DNA of 64,000 nucleotides from assembly GCF_001761485.1 (NCBI RefSeq), contig NC_090771.1, forward strand, positions 1,302,001 to 1,366,000, in the 5' to 3' direction. The notes beneath the pieces are model-generated. The model was not told the DNA's origin. It did no database searches and saw only the letters and a program-made list of their open reading frames with translations. Both the position numbers and the translations under genes were made by a program. This stretch comes from Yarrowia lipolytica (taxonomy: Eukaryota > Ascomycota > Dipodascomycetes > Dipodascales). Shown one piece after another: positions 20,953 to 30,871 of the stretch. How positions within the stretch are numbered: position 1 is the first letter of the stretch; each line of letters begins with the position of its first letter.

Positions 20953-23900
20953 ATGCAATTGTCTTTGCTGCTTGCTTTGGCACCCCTGGTGGGTGCCTTG
21001 CCCCAACAGCAGCCCATGGCCTGTGTTCCCTCTTCGACTCTTTCTAGAGACACCTGTTTTCAAATCTGTGACGACTTCGTGTCCTTTGGTGACGCACCCG
21101 AAGAAGTGAGTATTACTGTTTTCGTCCAAGTCCTCATGCACATCATTGCAGATTTTAAGCTTGCAGCTCGTATTGCTTTCAGTGACATGCAGCTTATGTG
21201 CACTCTATGTCTTAACCTACTTGTGTTTGCGATCTTCCCACTTACTGCACACGTCACTACCACAATACTTGTACAACACAAATGCGCGTCCATACACCTT
21301 TTGACGACACAAACAGTGTCACAAACAGCGTGCTGTATGACTAAACCGCAATGTCACCAACCACACAGATGTAGGTCACACAAACACATCCCTTATGACA
21401 CCCCAGCTATCACGACTAACACAGTGCCTGCAATGCCTCTCCGTATTCGATCTTGACAATCGAAACGCGGTCCACGCTGCGCTCGAGCACCGACATCTAC
21501 CATTTGCTCCCAATGTCCCCGTCTGTGGGGCACCCAGGCCCACCATCACTGCTGGCCCCCTACGTGCCCAGCTCCACAAGCGCGAAGTTATCACTACTTC
21601 CGCCTACTGCACTGTCCCCACAACTCCTGACAAGGATGCCTGTGAGGCCATCTGCAAGGATGTCATTCGGGACTTTGGTCTATGTCTTGACGGGGCAGCC
21701 TGTATCTGCGATCGAGTGCTGAAGATTTCCGAACGAGTCAATTTATGTCTCGGTTGCTCAGATCAGTTTGATATGAGCTACCTTAACGTCTACGAGAATA
21801 TCAAGTTGCCTCTTCAGAACTGCATGAAACCTACGACAGCATCATCCGTTTGTGGCCAGACCACGATCGACAACGAAAGCTCCTGTGCCCCTCCCACCGC
21901 CTCAGCAACTGCTTGCAGAATTCCCAACCCCCAGAATCAGAACAATGTCCAGTGTCAGCAACCTTGTTTGAACGTGATTGCTGAACTCGACTTGTGCGCA
22001 ACCGGCGATTCTGGCTGCATTTGCAATGCCTTCAACAGAAATGAGGTCAAGTTGAGAAACTGTTTGCTTTGCGACGCCCTCTTCAATTACAGCAGCAGTG
22101 AAGTGGGTACCCCAATCACCGAGATGAAGCGTCGACTGTATGACCGAATGGATGTCTGCGGAAGATCAGTCGACAGCCAGGAGCAATGCGAGTACGCAGA
22201 GGTTCCCGGCGAGTGTGTTCACGTGGACCCTCCTGTCCCCGAGCCATCCCCTGATGTCTCTTCGGCCGAGCCTTCACCCTCTCCTGTTACCTCTGAAGGC
22301 AATGACAACGGTTCGCCTTCTATCTCAGAGGGTAATGTCTACTGCGCTGTTCCCACAACCCCTGACAAGGATGCCTGTGAAGCCATCTGCAAGGATGTCA
22401 TTCGGGACTTTGGTCTATGTCTTGACGGGGCAACCTGTATCTGCGATCGAGTGCTGAAGATTCCCGAGCGAGTCAACTTGTGTCTCGGTTGCTCAGATCA
22501 GTTTGATATGAACTACCTCAATGTCTACGAGAACATCAAGTTGCCTCTTCAGAACTGTATGAAACCTACGACAGCATCATCCGTTTGTGGACAGACTACA
22601 ATCAACAGCGAAAGTTCTTGTGCTCCGCCAACCTCCACAGCTACTGCTTGCAGAATTCCCAACCCCCAGAATCAGAACAATGTCCAGTGTCAGCAACCTT
22701 GCTTGAACGTGATTGCTGAACTCGACTTGTGCGCAACCGGCGATTCTGGCTGCATTTGCAATACCTTCAACAGAAATGAGGTCAAGTTGAGAAACTGTTT
22801 GCTTTGCGACGCCCTCTTCAATTACAGCAGCAGCGAAGTGGGCACGCCAATCACCGAGATGAAGCGTCGACTGTATGACCGAATGGATGTCTGCGGAAGA
22901 TCAGTCGACAGCCAGGAGCAATGCGAGTACGCAGAGGTTCCCGGCGAGTGTGTTCACGTGGACCCTCCTGCCCCCGAGCCATCCCCTGATGTCTCTTCGG
23001 CCCAGCTTTCACCCTCTCCTGTTACCTCTGATGGCAATGACAACGGCTCGCCTACCACTTCCCAGGTTCTCGCCTACTGCACTGTTCCCACAACTCCTGA
23101 CAAGGATGCCTGTGAGGCCATCTGTAAGGATGTCATTAGAGACTTTGGTCTATGTCTTGAGGGGGCAGCCTGTATCTGTGATCGAGTGCTGAAGATTCCC
23201 GAGCGAGTCAACTTGTGTCTCGGTTGCTCAGATCAGTTTGATATGAACTACCTCAATGTCTACGAGAACATCAAGTTGCCTCTTCAGAACTGTATGAAAC
23301 CTACGACAGCATCATCCGTTTGTGGACAGACTACAATCAACAGCGAAAGTTCCTGTGCTCCGCCAACCTCCACAGCTACTGCTTGCAGAATTCCCAACCC
23401 CCAGAATCAGAACAATGTCCAGTGTCAGCAACCTTGCCTGAACGTGATTGCTGAACTCGACTTGTGCGCAACCGGCGATTCTGGCTGCATTTGCAATGCC
23501 TTCAACAGAAATGAGGTCAAGTTGAGAAACTGTTTGCTTTGCGACGCCCTCTTCAATTACAGCAGCAGTGAAGTGGGTACTCCAATCACCGAGATGAAGC
23601 GTCGACTGTATGACCGAATGGATGTCTGCGGAAGATCAGTCGACAGCCAGGAAGCAATGCGAGTACGCAGAGGTTCCCCGGCGAGTGTGTTCACGTTGGA
23701 CCCTCCTGTCCCGAGCCATCCCCTGATGTCTCTTCGGCCGAGCCTTCACCCTCTCCTGTTACCTCTGAAGACAACGACAATGGCTTCCCTTCTACCACTC
23801 AAGGCAACTCTCAAACTACAAGTAGCCCTATTCCAGACAACGATGAGGGAACAGGCTCGGGAGATGAAGATGAGAGCTCAACCGGAGCACTTTCTTCTGT

Positions 23901-25946
23901 TTTCCTCTGAAAGACAATTAACAATGGCCTCTCCTTCTACCCTCCCAGGGTATCTCTGAAACTAGCCATTACTACCGACCAAATGGCAGTGGGCACACCC
24001 ACTTCTGTTTCTTCTGAAGACAACAACAATGGCTCCCCTTCTACCTCTCAGGGTATCTCTGAAACTAGCCATACCACCGACAATGGCAGTGGCACACCCA
24101 CTTCTGTTTCTTCTGAAGACAACAACAATGGCTCCCCTTCTACCTCTCAGGGTATCTCTGAAACTAGCCATACCACCGACAATGGCAGTGGCACACCCAC
24201 TTCTGTTTCTTCTGAAGACAACAACAATGGCTCCCCTTCTACCTCTCAGGGTATCTCTGAAACTAGCCATACCACCGACAATGGCAGTGGCACACCCACT
24301 TCTGTTTCTTCTGAAGACAACAACAATGGCTCCCCTTCTCCCTCTCAGGGTATCTCTGAAACTAGCCATACCACCGACAATGGCAGTGGCACACCCACTT
24401 CTGTTTCTTCTGAAGACAACAACAATGGCTCCCCTTCTACCTCTCAGGGTATCTCTGAAACTAGCCATACCACCGACAATGGCAGTGGCACACCCACTTC
24501 TGTTTCTTCCGAGGACAATGACAATGGCTCCCCTACCACCACCCAAGGCAACTCTCAAACTACAAGTAGCCTTACTCCCGACAATGATGAGGGAACAGGC
24601 TCGGGAGATGAAGATGAGAGCTCAACCGGAGCACTTTCTTCTGTTTCCTCTGAAGACAATAACAATGGCTCTCCTTCTACCTCCCAGGGTATCTCTGAAA
24701 CTAGCCATACTACCGACAATGGCAGTGGAAAACCCACTTCTGTTTCTTCTGAGGACAATGACAATGGCTCCCCTACCACCACCCAAGGCAACTCTCAAAC
24801 TACAAGTAGCCTTACTCCCGACAATGATGAGGGAACAGGCTCGGGAGATGAAAATGACAGCTCAAACGGTGGCGACAATGGTTCCAACGGAGGTTCCAAC
24901 GGTGGTTCCAACGACGGTTCTAACGGCGATGGCTCTGGTGGAGGCGCCGATGGTGGATCTGATAATGGTTCTAACGACGGTTCCAACGGCGACGGCTCTG
25001 ATGGAGGTGCCGATGGTGGATCTGATAATGGTTCTAACGACGGTTCTAACGGCGATGGCTCTGATGGAGGCGCCGATGGTGGATCTGATAATGGTTCCAA
25101 CGACGGTTCCAACGGCGACGGCTCTGATGGAGGCGCCGATGGCGGATCTGATAATGGTTCCAATGGAGGTTCTAACGGCGATAACTCTGACGGAAGCTCC
25201 AACGGAGGATCCAACGGTAATGGCACTGATGACGGTTCGAGCGGTGGTTCAGACGGAGGATCCGACAGCGACGGATCCAATGGAGGTTCTAATGGTGGCG
25301 GATCTGACGGAGGGTCTACCGGCGATGGTTCCAACGGAGACGGCTCTAGCGGAGACACTGGTGCAGGATCCGGTGGCGAAGAAGGCGGCGACGGATCTAA
25401 CGGAGGATCTAGTGGCGACGGTTCCAATGGAGACTCCAACGGCGATGGATCTAGCGGCGACGGATCTAGCGGCGATGGATCCAATGGAGGAGGCTCCAAC
25501 GATGATGGATCCAATGGAGGTTCCGATGGCGGTTCTAATGGCGGTTCCAACGACGACGGTTCCAATGGAGGCTCCAATGGCGATGGATCGAACGGAGATG
25601 ATTCCAATGGCGGTTCTAATGGCGGTTCCAACGGCGACGATTCCAATGGATCTAACGGCGACGGTTCCAACAGCGACGGCACCAATGGAGATGATTCCAA
25701 TGGCGGTTCCAACGGCGACGGTTCCAACGGATCTAACGGAGACGGTTCCAACGGCGACGGCACCAATGGAGGCTCCAACGGCGACGGTTCAAACGGGGAC
25801 TCCAGCGGAGGTACCAATGGTGGATCTGGTCAAGGATCTGGTGGCGAAGAAGGAGGCAATGGATCTGGCAATGATTCTAATGGTGGCACCACGGGAGGTT
25901 CCAATGGCTCCGGTGATTCTTCTGGAGGCTCTACAGGATCTGACGA

Positions 25947-25979
<33 letters not shown>

Positions 25980-26793
25980 TAGTGATTCTGGCTCTGGTGG
26001 ATCAGGCTCAGGCTCAGGCTCTAGTGGTTCTGGTTCAGACGGATCAGGCTCAGGCGACTCAGGCTCTGGCTCAGGCGACTCAGGCTCAGGCTCTAATGGA
26101 TCAGGCTCTGGCGACTCAGGCTCAGGCTCAGGCTCGGGCTCTAGTGATTCCGGCTCTGGTGGATCAGGCTCAGGCTCAGGCTCTGGCTCAGGCGACTCAG
26201 GCTCAGGCTCTAATGGATCTGGCTCTGGCGACTCAGGCTCAGGCTCAGGCTCGGGCTCTAGTGATTCCGGCTCTGGTGGATCAGGCTCAGGCTCAGGCTC
26301 CAGTGGTTCTGGCTCTGGTGGATCTGGCTCTGGTGGATCAGGCTCAGGCTCGAGCTCTAGTGATTCCGGCTCTGGTGGATCAGGCGACTCAGGCTCAGGC
26401 TCTAATGGATCTGGCTCTGGCGACTCAGGCTCAGGCTCAGGCTCTAGTGATTCCGGCTCTGGTGGATCAGGCTCAGGCTCAGGTTCTAGTGGTTCTGGCT
26501 CTGGTGGATCAGGCTCAGGCTCCGGCTCTAGTGGTTCTGGCTCTGGCGGATCAGGCTCAGGCACAGACTCGGGCTTTGGCTCTGGCGGATCAGGCTCTGG
26601 CGGATCAGGAGGCTCTTCAAGTGGATCTAGCGGATCAGGCTCAGGTTCAGGCTCCGGCTCTGGATCTGATGCAGGTAGAAACCCTAACCAAGCTGGCGCA
26701 AATGCATCTGGCGTCGCTCAGGCCAACACTGCCACCACCTATACCGTTTCCTTCGGTCTCCTTGGTCTTGTGGGCATTGCTGCCTGCTTCTAG
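20953..26793 (+). CDS. Large modular GPI-anchored cell-surface protein (adhesin-like), frame interrupted
   Basis: Exon 1 is 20953-21105 and exon 2 starts at 21425. The N-terminus is a signal peptide ([17 protein letters not shown]). A half Cys-rich module is created by the splice, then come three modules of 245 residues that start at 21605, 22340 and 23075. Each module is two Cys-rich subdomains with C-x3-C, C-x5-C-x-C and CLGC or CLLC patterns. Next come six 33-residue Ser/Thr-rich repeats and an approximately 600-residue Gly/Ser/Asn/Asp stalk. The C-terminus has a GPI signal (small residues near NASG, then a hydrophobic tail ending at IAACF). The design, with ligand-like modules on a long flexible stalk attached to the wall, is typical of fungal adhesins. 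The Cys modules resemble no family I can name; they share some spacing with CFEM domains but do not match that pattern. Between about 23650 and 23995 a cluster of one-base indels breaks the frame. Without them the protein would be about 1836 residues. Confidence 0.8.
21106..21424 (+). other. Intron 1 of the surface-protein gene
   Basis: The donor GTGAGT is at 21106 and the acceptor is ACTAACACAG ending at 21424. Exon 1 ends in phase 0 after 51 codons. Joining it to 21425 continues as [12 protein letters not shown], which aligns with [10 protein letters not shown] in the repeated modules, so the splice also makes sense at the protein level. Confidence 0.88.
21605..23758 (+). repeat. Three tandem 735-bp coding modules
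   Basis: Units start at 21605, 22340 and 23075, exactly 735 bases apart, each opening with YC(T/A)[10 protein letters not shown]. They are nearly identical over most of their length, including silent positions. That implies recent duplication or gene conversion. The end of the third unit carries several one-base indels. Confidence 0.93.
23992..24586 (+). repeat. Six tandem 99-bp repeats (33 residues)
   Basis: GGCACACCCACTTCTG recurs at 24091, 24190, 24289, 24388 and 24487, with the first unit at 23992. Each unit encodes [16 protein letters not shown] followed by [17 protein letters not shown]. Units are almost identical. The last one grades into a second repeat type that recurs once more by 24850. 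Confidence 0.92.
24870..26670 (+). repeat. Low-complexity Gly/Ser/Asn/Asp stalk
   Basis: Short degenerate units (GGTTCTAAC, GATGGATCC, then GGCTCAGGC) encode NGS, DGS and finally GSGSG runs. The first part is rich in Asn and Asp, the last 750 bases almost purely Ser-Gly. The stalk probably holds the Cys modules away from the wall. Copy number is likely to vary between strains. Confidence 0.85.
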
Positions 26794-27084
26794 TCATCTG
26801 TGTGGATATTATGATACCTTTTAGTTGTTAATCGAATACTTGTATTTACGTACTACGTACTTGTACTGTAGCTGAAGCTGTATCTTCGTATACTTCGCCG
26901 ATATTATTCTATGTGGTAGTAAAGTACAGTCATATGTACTGTAGCCCAGAGATTGAACTAATTTATAGAGAGCTCCCAGAGAGAGAGTAATTTTTACTTA
27001 TCAAACTCTAATTACTGCAGTGCACTTCGCACCACCTAACTTTTGGCAGGATTGATATATACACAACAGGTACATATTTACACC
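26794..27084. other. Intergenic spacer
   Basis: This is the 3' flank of the surface gene and the promoter of Cactin. ACTTGTACT-type repeats lie near 26840-26870. Nothing else was seen. Confidence 0.4.
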
Positions 27085-28581
27085 ATGAACAGAAGACGAA
27101 GTCGGTCACCCAAGCGACGAGAGGGCGGGTCGCTTCGGTCACGTGATGACAACCGCGAGTACGACCAACACCGGGATCGGCGGAGTCGGTACCCTTCAGC
27201 AGTTGAAGATCGAGAGCGGCAACGGTCCACGCGAGACAACGAGCGTACACAAACACAGCCGCAACGAGGGGGTCAGAGACGAGACTCGCAGCCAGACCAT
27301 GAGTACGGCGACGAGGCCCAGAGTCGCAAGTGGATAGAAGGAGAGGGGGCATTTTTGTTGAAACAGAAGCGGATGGGATCCATTCTTCGTATCAACCAGG
27401 GTCGTGCATCTTCGGTGGATCTGTTCAATTTGATTCTCATGATTTTGGAGCGCGACAGTCCCGCAAATAGGAATTATCCTACGTACAGCATTCACGATCA
27501 GGAGATGATGGAGGGACGGGAGGCCCAGATTCCTTCTGTGGAGACTCTTTTGGACGGCTTGAAGACCTCGGATCAGACCCAGTTGTCCGAGATGGCCAAG
27601 ATTGATCCCGAGAATGCGTCGTACTGGGGATCAGCTCTCCAGTCGGCGTCCAACAGAGACTCTCAGGATTCTAGTAAACTGAGTGTGGTGAGAGACGACA
27701 TTGAAAAAGTGCTGGGAGGTAAGAACAGAGAGCAGTTGGCAGATCTGGAGGCTCGGATGCAAAAAATGATAGATTCGGGAGCCGCACCCAACCGGGAGTT
27801 CTTCCAGGATCTTGTGGCGCATTCTAAGGATCGAAGAATGCGGTTGGTGCTGGATGAGAAGCGATCCGAGGCAATTGAGACCAGATACAAGCAGCTGTGT
27901 AAGGAGGCTGGAACCACGCCGCAGACTCCGTTCACCGAAGAGCTGTACGTCAAGGCTGTTGAGCAATACAATGTTGAATGGGACAAGAGAAAGCCCCAAC
28001 AGAAGTCTGCTGCTTCCGAGAAGACTCCAGCTGCTCCTGACTTCCAAAACGCCGTTGACGACGGAATGGCTGACGGTCTGTTGCCCCAGATCACAGACGC
28101 CGACGGTGTTATCGACCTTTCCAAGGGTATCACTGATGAGAGTTCGCGAGATACTGAAGAGGCCGAGCTGTACCAACAAAGTGATGAGATCAAGGTGGAC
28201 AAGAAGACTCGTCCCCGGTTCCACAACCGAGTTGTTCTTGGATTCGACTGGAACAAGTACAACCAGACGCATTACGACTCCAACAACCTGCCTCCTAAAA
28301 CCGTGCAGGGTTACAAGTTCAACATCTTCTACCCCGAGCTACCCGAAGGCAAGACTCCTTCATACCAGGTCATCAAGATGAAGAACGAAGACATCACAAA
28401 ACAGCGGGAGACCTGTCTGCTAAAATTCACAGCTCCAGCTCCATATGCAGACTTAACATTTCGCGTTGTGGATCGAACATGGGATTATGCTGCTCGAGGA
28501 GACGGCAAATACAACTCCAGCTACCATAATGGTGTTCTGCAACTTCATTTCCGGTTCAAGAAGGACTTCTATAAAAAGTAA
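27085..28581 (+). CDS. Splicing factor Cactin
   Basis: Cactin is a conserved nuclear protein associated with the spliceosome, needed for faithful pre-mRNA splicing in fission yeast and animals and absent from S. cerevisiae. The first ATG of the frame gives 498 residues. The N-terminus is an Arg/Ser-rich segment (MNRRRSRSPKRREGG), followed by a mid-region of charged helices. The diagnostic C-terminal Cactin domain follows, about 375-498: RPRFHNRVVLGFDWNKYNQT, then HYDSNNLPPKTVQGYKFNIF, and a final LQLHFRFKKDFYKK. The conserved core motifs are all present, so the protein should be functional. A tRNA-Pro gene lies 87 bases downstream on the opposite strand. Confidence 0.93.
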   Translation: MNRRRSRSPKRREGGSLRSRDDNREYDQHRDRRSRYPSAVEDRERQRSTRDNERTQTQPQRGGQRRDSQPDHEYGDEAQSRKWIEGEGAFLLKQKRMGSILRINQGRASSVDLFNLILMILERDSPANRNYPTYSIHDQEMMEGREAQIPSVETLLDGLKTSDQTQLSEMAKIDPENASYWGSALQSASNRDSQDSSKLSVVRDDIEKVLGGKNREQLADLEARMQKMIDSGAAPNREFFQDLVAHSKDRRMRLVLDEKRSEAIETRYKQLCKEAGTTPQTPFTEELYVKAVEQYNVEWDKRKPQQKSAASEKTPAAPDFQNAVDDGMADGLLPQITDADGVIDLSKGITDESSRDTEEAELYQQSDEIKVDKKTRPRFHNRVVLGFDWNKYNQTHYDSNNLPPKTVQGYKFNIFYPELPEGKTPSYQVIKMKNEDITKQRETCLLKFTAPAPYADLTFRVVDRTWDYAARGDGKYNSSYHNGVLQLHFRFKKDFYKK

Positions 28582-28659
28582 TTGTATTTATTGGCTTATA
28601 CTGGAGTAATGAGAGTGTAGAATAAAAAAAAAAAGAAACATTTAAAAGTTCTAAAAGAC

Positions 28660-28665
28660 AAAAAA
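28660..28665 (-). terminator. Pol III T6 terminator of tRNA-Pro
   Basis: Six A on the plus strand, i.e. six T on the transcribed sense, three bases past the tRNA 3' end. Confidence 0.8.
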
Positions 28666-28668
28666 GTA

Positions 28669-28754
28669 GGGCCCAACCGGGAATTGAACCCGGGACCTCT
28701 CGCAAATTGCCTAGGACACCCTAAGCGAGAATTATACCACTAAACCATCGGGCC
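28669..28754 (-). tRNA. tRNA-Pro (anticodon AGG) with a 14-base intron
   Basis: Read on the minus strand, the acceptor GGCCCGA pairs with TTGGGCC, with discriminator C. The D-arm is TGGTTTAGTGGTATAAT, and the anticodon stem CTCGC pairs with GCGAG around loop TTAGGG...T. The T-arm is CCGGG TTCAATT CCCGG. About 14 bases (TGTCCTAGGCAATT) interrupt the loop after the base next to the anticodon, and their CCTA can pair with the anticodon, as tRNA introns usually do. A T6 terminator on this strand lies at 28660-28665. Confidence 0.94.
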
Positions 28755-29221
28755 ACCGATATTTAGCATATTAGAGAGCGATCTCATTAGTTAGCGTCGT
28801 CGGATTACGTCATCTGTAATGAATCATTAGAATAAAAAATAAACTGATGATTCAGAAGTGTATGATTTATTGAACCCCAATAACCCGGCTTACAAAAAAC
28901 ATCTAGAGAATTGATGGAAGGACTACCTGTTGTCCTTCCATCAACAAAAAGGTTCTAATTGAGCTTACCATTTCACTACTTGTAGGACACTCACGCAAAC
29001 AGTATGTAGTGTTTCAAATTGTAGCTACAATATGTAGGAGTATTCCAAGAGCTGCATAGTACTGTACTCTTCCGGGTTGGTCATTTTCACCGATGGCTTG
29101 TGATACAGTTCTTGTACAGCGCTCAATTCATACACACGTCGATTAATTACTGAATGGATAAATAGGGTCTTGACTAGACTGTGATGTCTTTACAAGAAGA
29201 TGTCGACAGGGCCTAGACTCG
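28755..29221. other. Intergenic region, nothing identified
   Basis: This 467-base region is the upstream flank of tRNA-Pro and the 3' flank of the ANTH gene. There is a small inverted repeat around 28913-28950 (GATGGAAGGAC / GTCCTTCCATC), which could be a transcript-end hairpin. Confidence 0.5.
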
Positions 29222-30871
29222 TTAGTTGCGACTAAAGAACCGCTTCCACCGTCTCTGTGAGTACGTACTTCCCGCAGAAGTGCCTGTATCGGAGTATCCG
29301 ACGGCCAGGCCCATGGAGGAAGTGGAAGCATGTGGAGAAGAAGGAACGGTAGAGGGAGTGAAGGAGAGACATACCTTTGAATCATTTTCGAGCGGGGAGA
29401 AAATCTCAGACCAGTCTGAAGAGTCTGAGGAAGCAGACTTTAAAAAGGCAATGCCCACATTATCGTCGTAGTCTACATCTCTCGTCAGATTGAGTTGGGG
29501 AGGTCTCATTTTGCGAAGCGACACCTTGGGGGATGGTTCGCATTCAGGGTCATTAAAACACTCCAGCAATTCGTCGGAGTCTCTGGGCGACTTTGGAGGT
29601 GTTGAAGTGATGACGAACGTTGGACTTCCGGTTGTGGTTGTAGCAGAACTTGCGGAGCTCGAATCTTGGTCTGTTCCGTTGCTATTGGTATCGTCAGACT
29701 CCTGGGTCAGGTACCCAGTAATAGTTCGGTCAGACAGCTTGGCGTTGAATATCGGGAAGGCCTGCGCTTCTTCCTCATCACTGTCGGACTGCTCTATGAA
29801 TCTGGACACGTTTTGGGCCACTGTTTCCGAGAAATCAAACGAGATATTCTTTCTATGAGAAAGCAGGGAGCTGGATCTCGCCGAATACACCGACTTGGGT
29901 GGTGATAGAGACACACTTGATGGTTCCTGGAGACCTACAGAAGCTGGATTGCGCTGAAACTGTCGGTGGGAGATGTTGGAGATGATCTGGGTCGATTTAG
30001 CGGACTTGGGAGATCCGTTCACGGACTCTGCAAGAGACTCTGGAGGGGAATTGGGGAGGGGTACGGCTCTAGAGAGCTGCTCAGACCTCAACCACGACTC
30101 AATTGTCTTTGTCAGCGTCTCGTCAATCTGGGGAACGCTCATATTGAGGTACCGCGAGGTTTGAGAGGTGACATTGAGAGCCACAAAGTTTTTGTATATC
30201 AGAAGCCCATGAGCAGCTTCTGGGAGGGATAGCGACGTGAAGACAGACAAAATGGTGGCAAGTCCATCGCTGAGGAGCGAAAAGAGGACAGACAAGTCAC
30301 GTGACAAGACGGGATACAGCACTTGTGGACAGGGTGCGATCTTGAGAATCGTGTTGGTCATGTCCAGTAAAGTGGACAACATCTCAACGTATTTAGGCGG
30401 CAGGGCGTCTGGTGACTTTTTATTCATGAGAGTATCGAGCGTGATGCTCTTATTGTCGAGTTTTTGCCTCAGAAAATCGGTTCCAAACCTCTCCTGGAGA
30501 CTCAGACGCATTCGAAGGTATGCAAAGTACGGCACAAACAGCTGGGCTGTGGTTTTATCGGAGATTGCTAGCGGTTTGTCTTCATTCTTGGGATCCAGGG
30601 GCGTATGATCGAGCATTCCAGTCTTTCTCTGAATGTCCACCTGCTTGATGAAGTTGATGGGTCCGTCATTGAAGAGCATGTGAAGGATGATGAAGCATCT
30701 GGCGTAATTGGCGGTGGTAAAGGTCAAAACCACCCCTCGAGTGCACATGTCTCGAATGAAGTACGCATTGTCGGGTCTGGAGGAGACTAACGTTTGCAGC
30801 TGCTTGTAGTCATCCTGGGGTATTGGGTCCAGGAGCTTGCCTCGGGCCACTCTTCGTATCAGTCTGCCCAT
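29222..30871 (-). CDS. ANTH-domain protein, probable AP180-like endocytic adaptor
   Basis: The first ATG of the frame is at 30871, giving 549 residues. The N-terminal 270 residues read as a helical solenoid like the ANTH domain of AP180/CALM proteins, which bind PI(4,5)P2 and clathrin at endocytic sites. Matching landmarks are the basic start (MGRLIRRVARGK), the hydrophobic YARCFIILHMLFNDGP helix, the YLRMRLSLQERFG helix, and AAHGLLIYKNFVALNVTSQTSR, which corresponds to the family's ALEIYKRF-type helix. The remaining 280 residues are disordered and rich in Ser, Asp and Pro, including SDSDEEE and DSSDWSEIFSPLEND acidic-aromatic segments. I see no clear NPF or clathrin-box motif, so the partner set may differ from yeast Yap1801/1802. 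Confidence 0.7.
   Translation of the reverse strand: MGRLIRRVARGKLLDPIPQDDYKQLQTLVSSRPDNAYFIRDMCTRGVVLTFTTANYARCFIILHMLFNDGPINFIKQVDIQRKTGMLDHTPLDPKNEDKPLAISDKTTAQLFVPYFAYLRMRLSLQERFGTDFLRQKLDNKSITLDTLMNKKSPDALPPKYVEMLSTLLDMTNTILKIAPCPQVLYPVLSRDLSVLFSLLSDGLATILSVFTSLSLPEAAHGLLIYKNFVALNVTSQTSRYLNMSVPQIDETLTKTIESWLRSEQLSRAVPLPNSPPESLAESVNGSPKSAKSTQIISNISHRQFQRNPASVGLQEPSSVSLSPPKSVYSARSSSLLSHRKNISFDFSETVAQNVSRFIEQSDSDEEEAQAFPIFNAKLSDRTITGYLTQESDDTNSNGTDQDSSSASSATTTTGSPTFVITSTPPKSPRDSDELLECFNDPECEPSPKVSLRKMRPPQLNLTRDVDYDDNVGIAFLKSASSDSSDWSEIFSPLENDSKVCLSFTPSTVPSSPHASTSSMGLAVGYSDTGTSAGSTYSQRRWKRFFSRN

Noticed and set aside
23992-24586. Regular 99-bp repeats resembling a CRISPR array
   Set aside because: The repeats are contiguous coding units without unique spacers, in a eukaryotic gene.
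24029-26824. A 931-codon frame overlapping the surface gene in another + frame, plus 340-, 244- and 198-codon antisense frames
   Set aside because: They follow from the simple GGX/TCX repeat composition, which lacks stop codons in several frames. The Ser/Gly frame alone connects to the signal peptide side and to a GPI signal.
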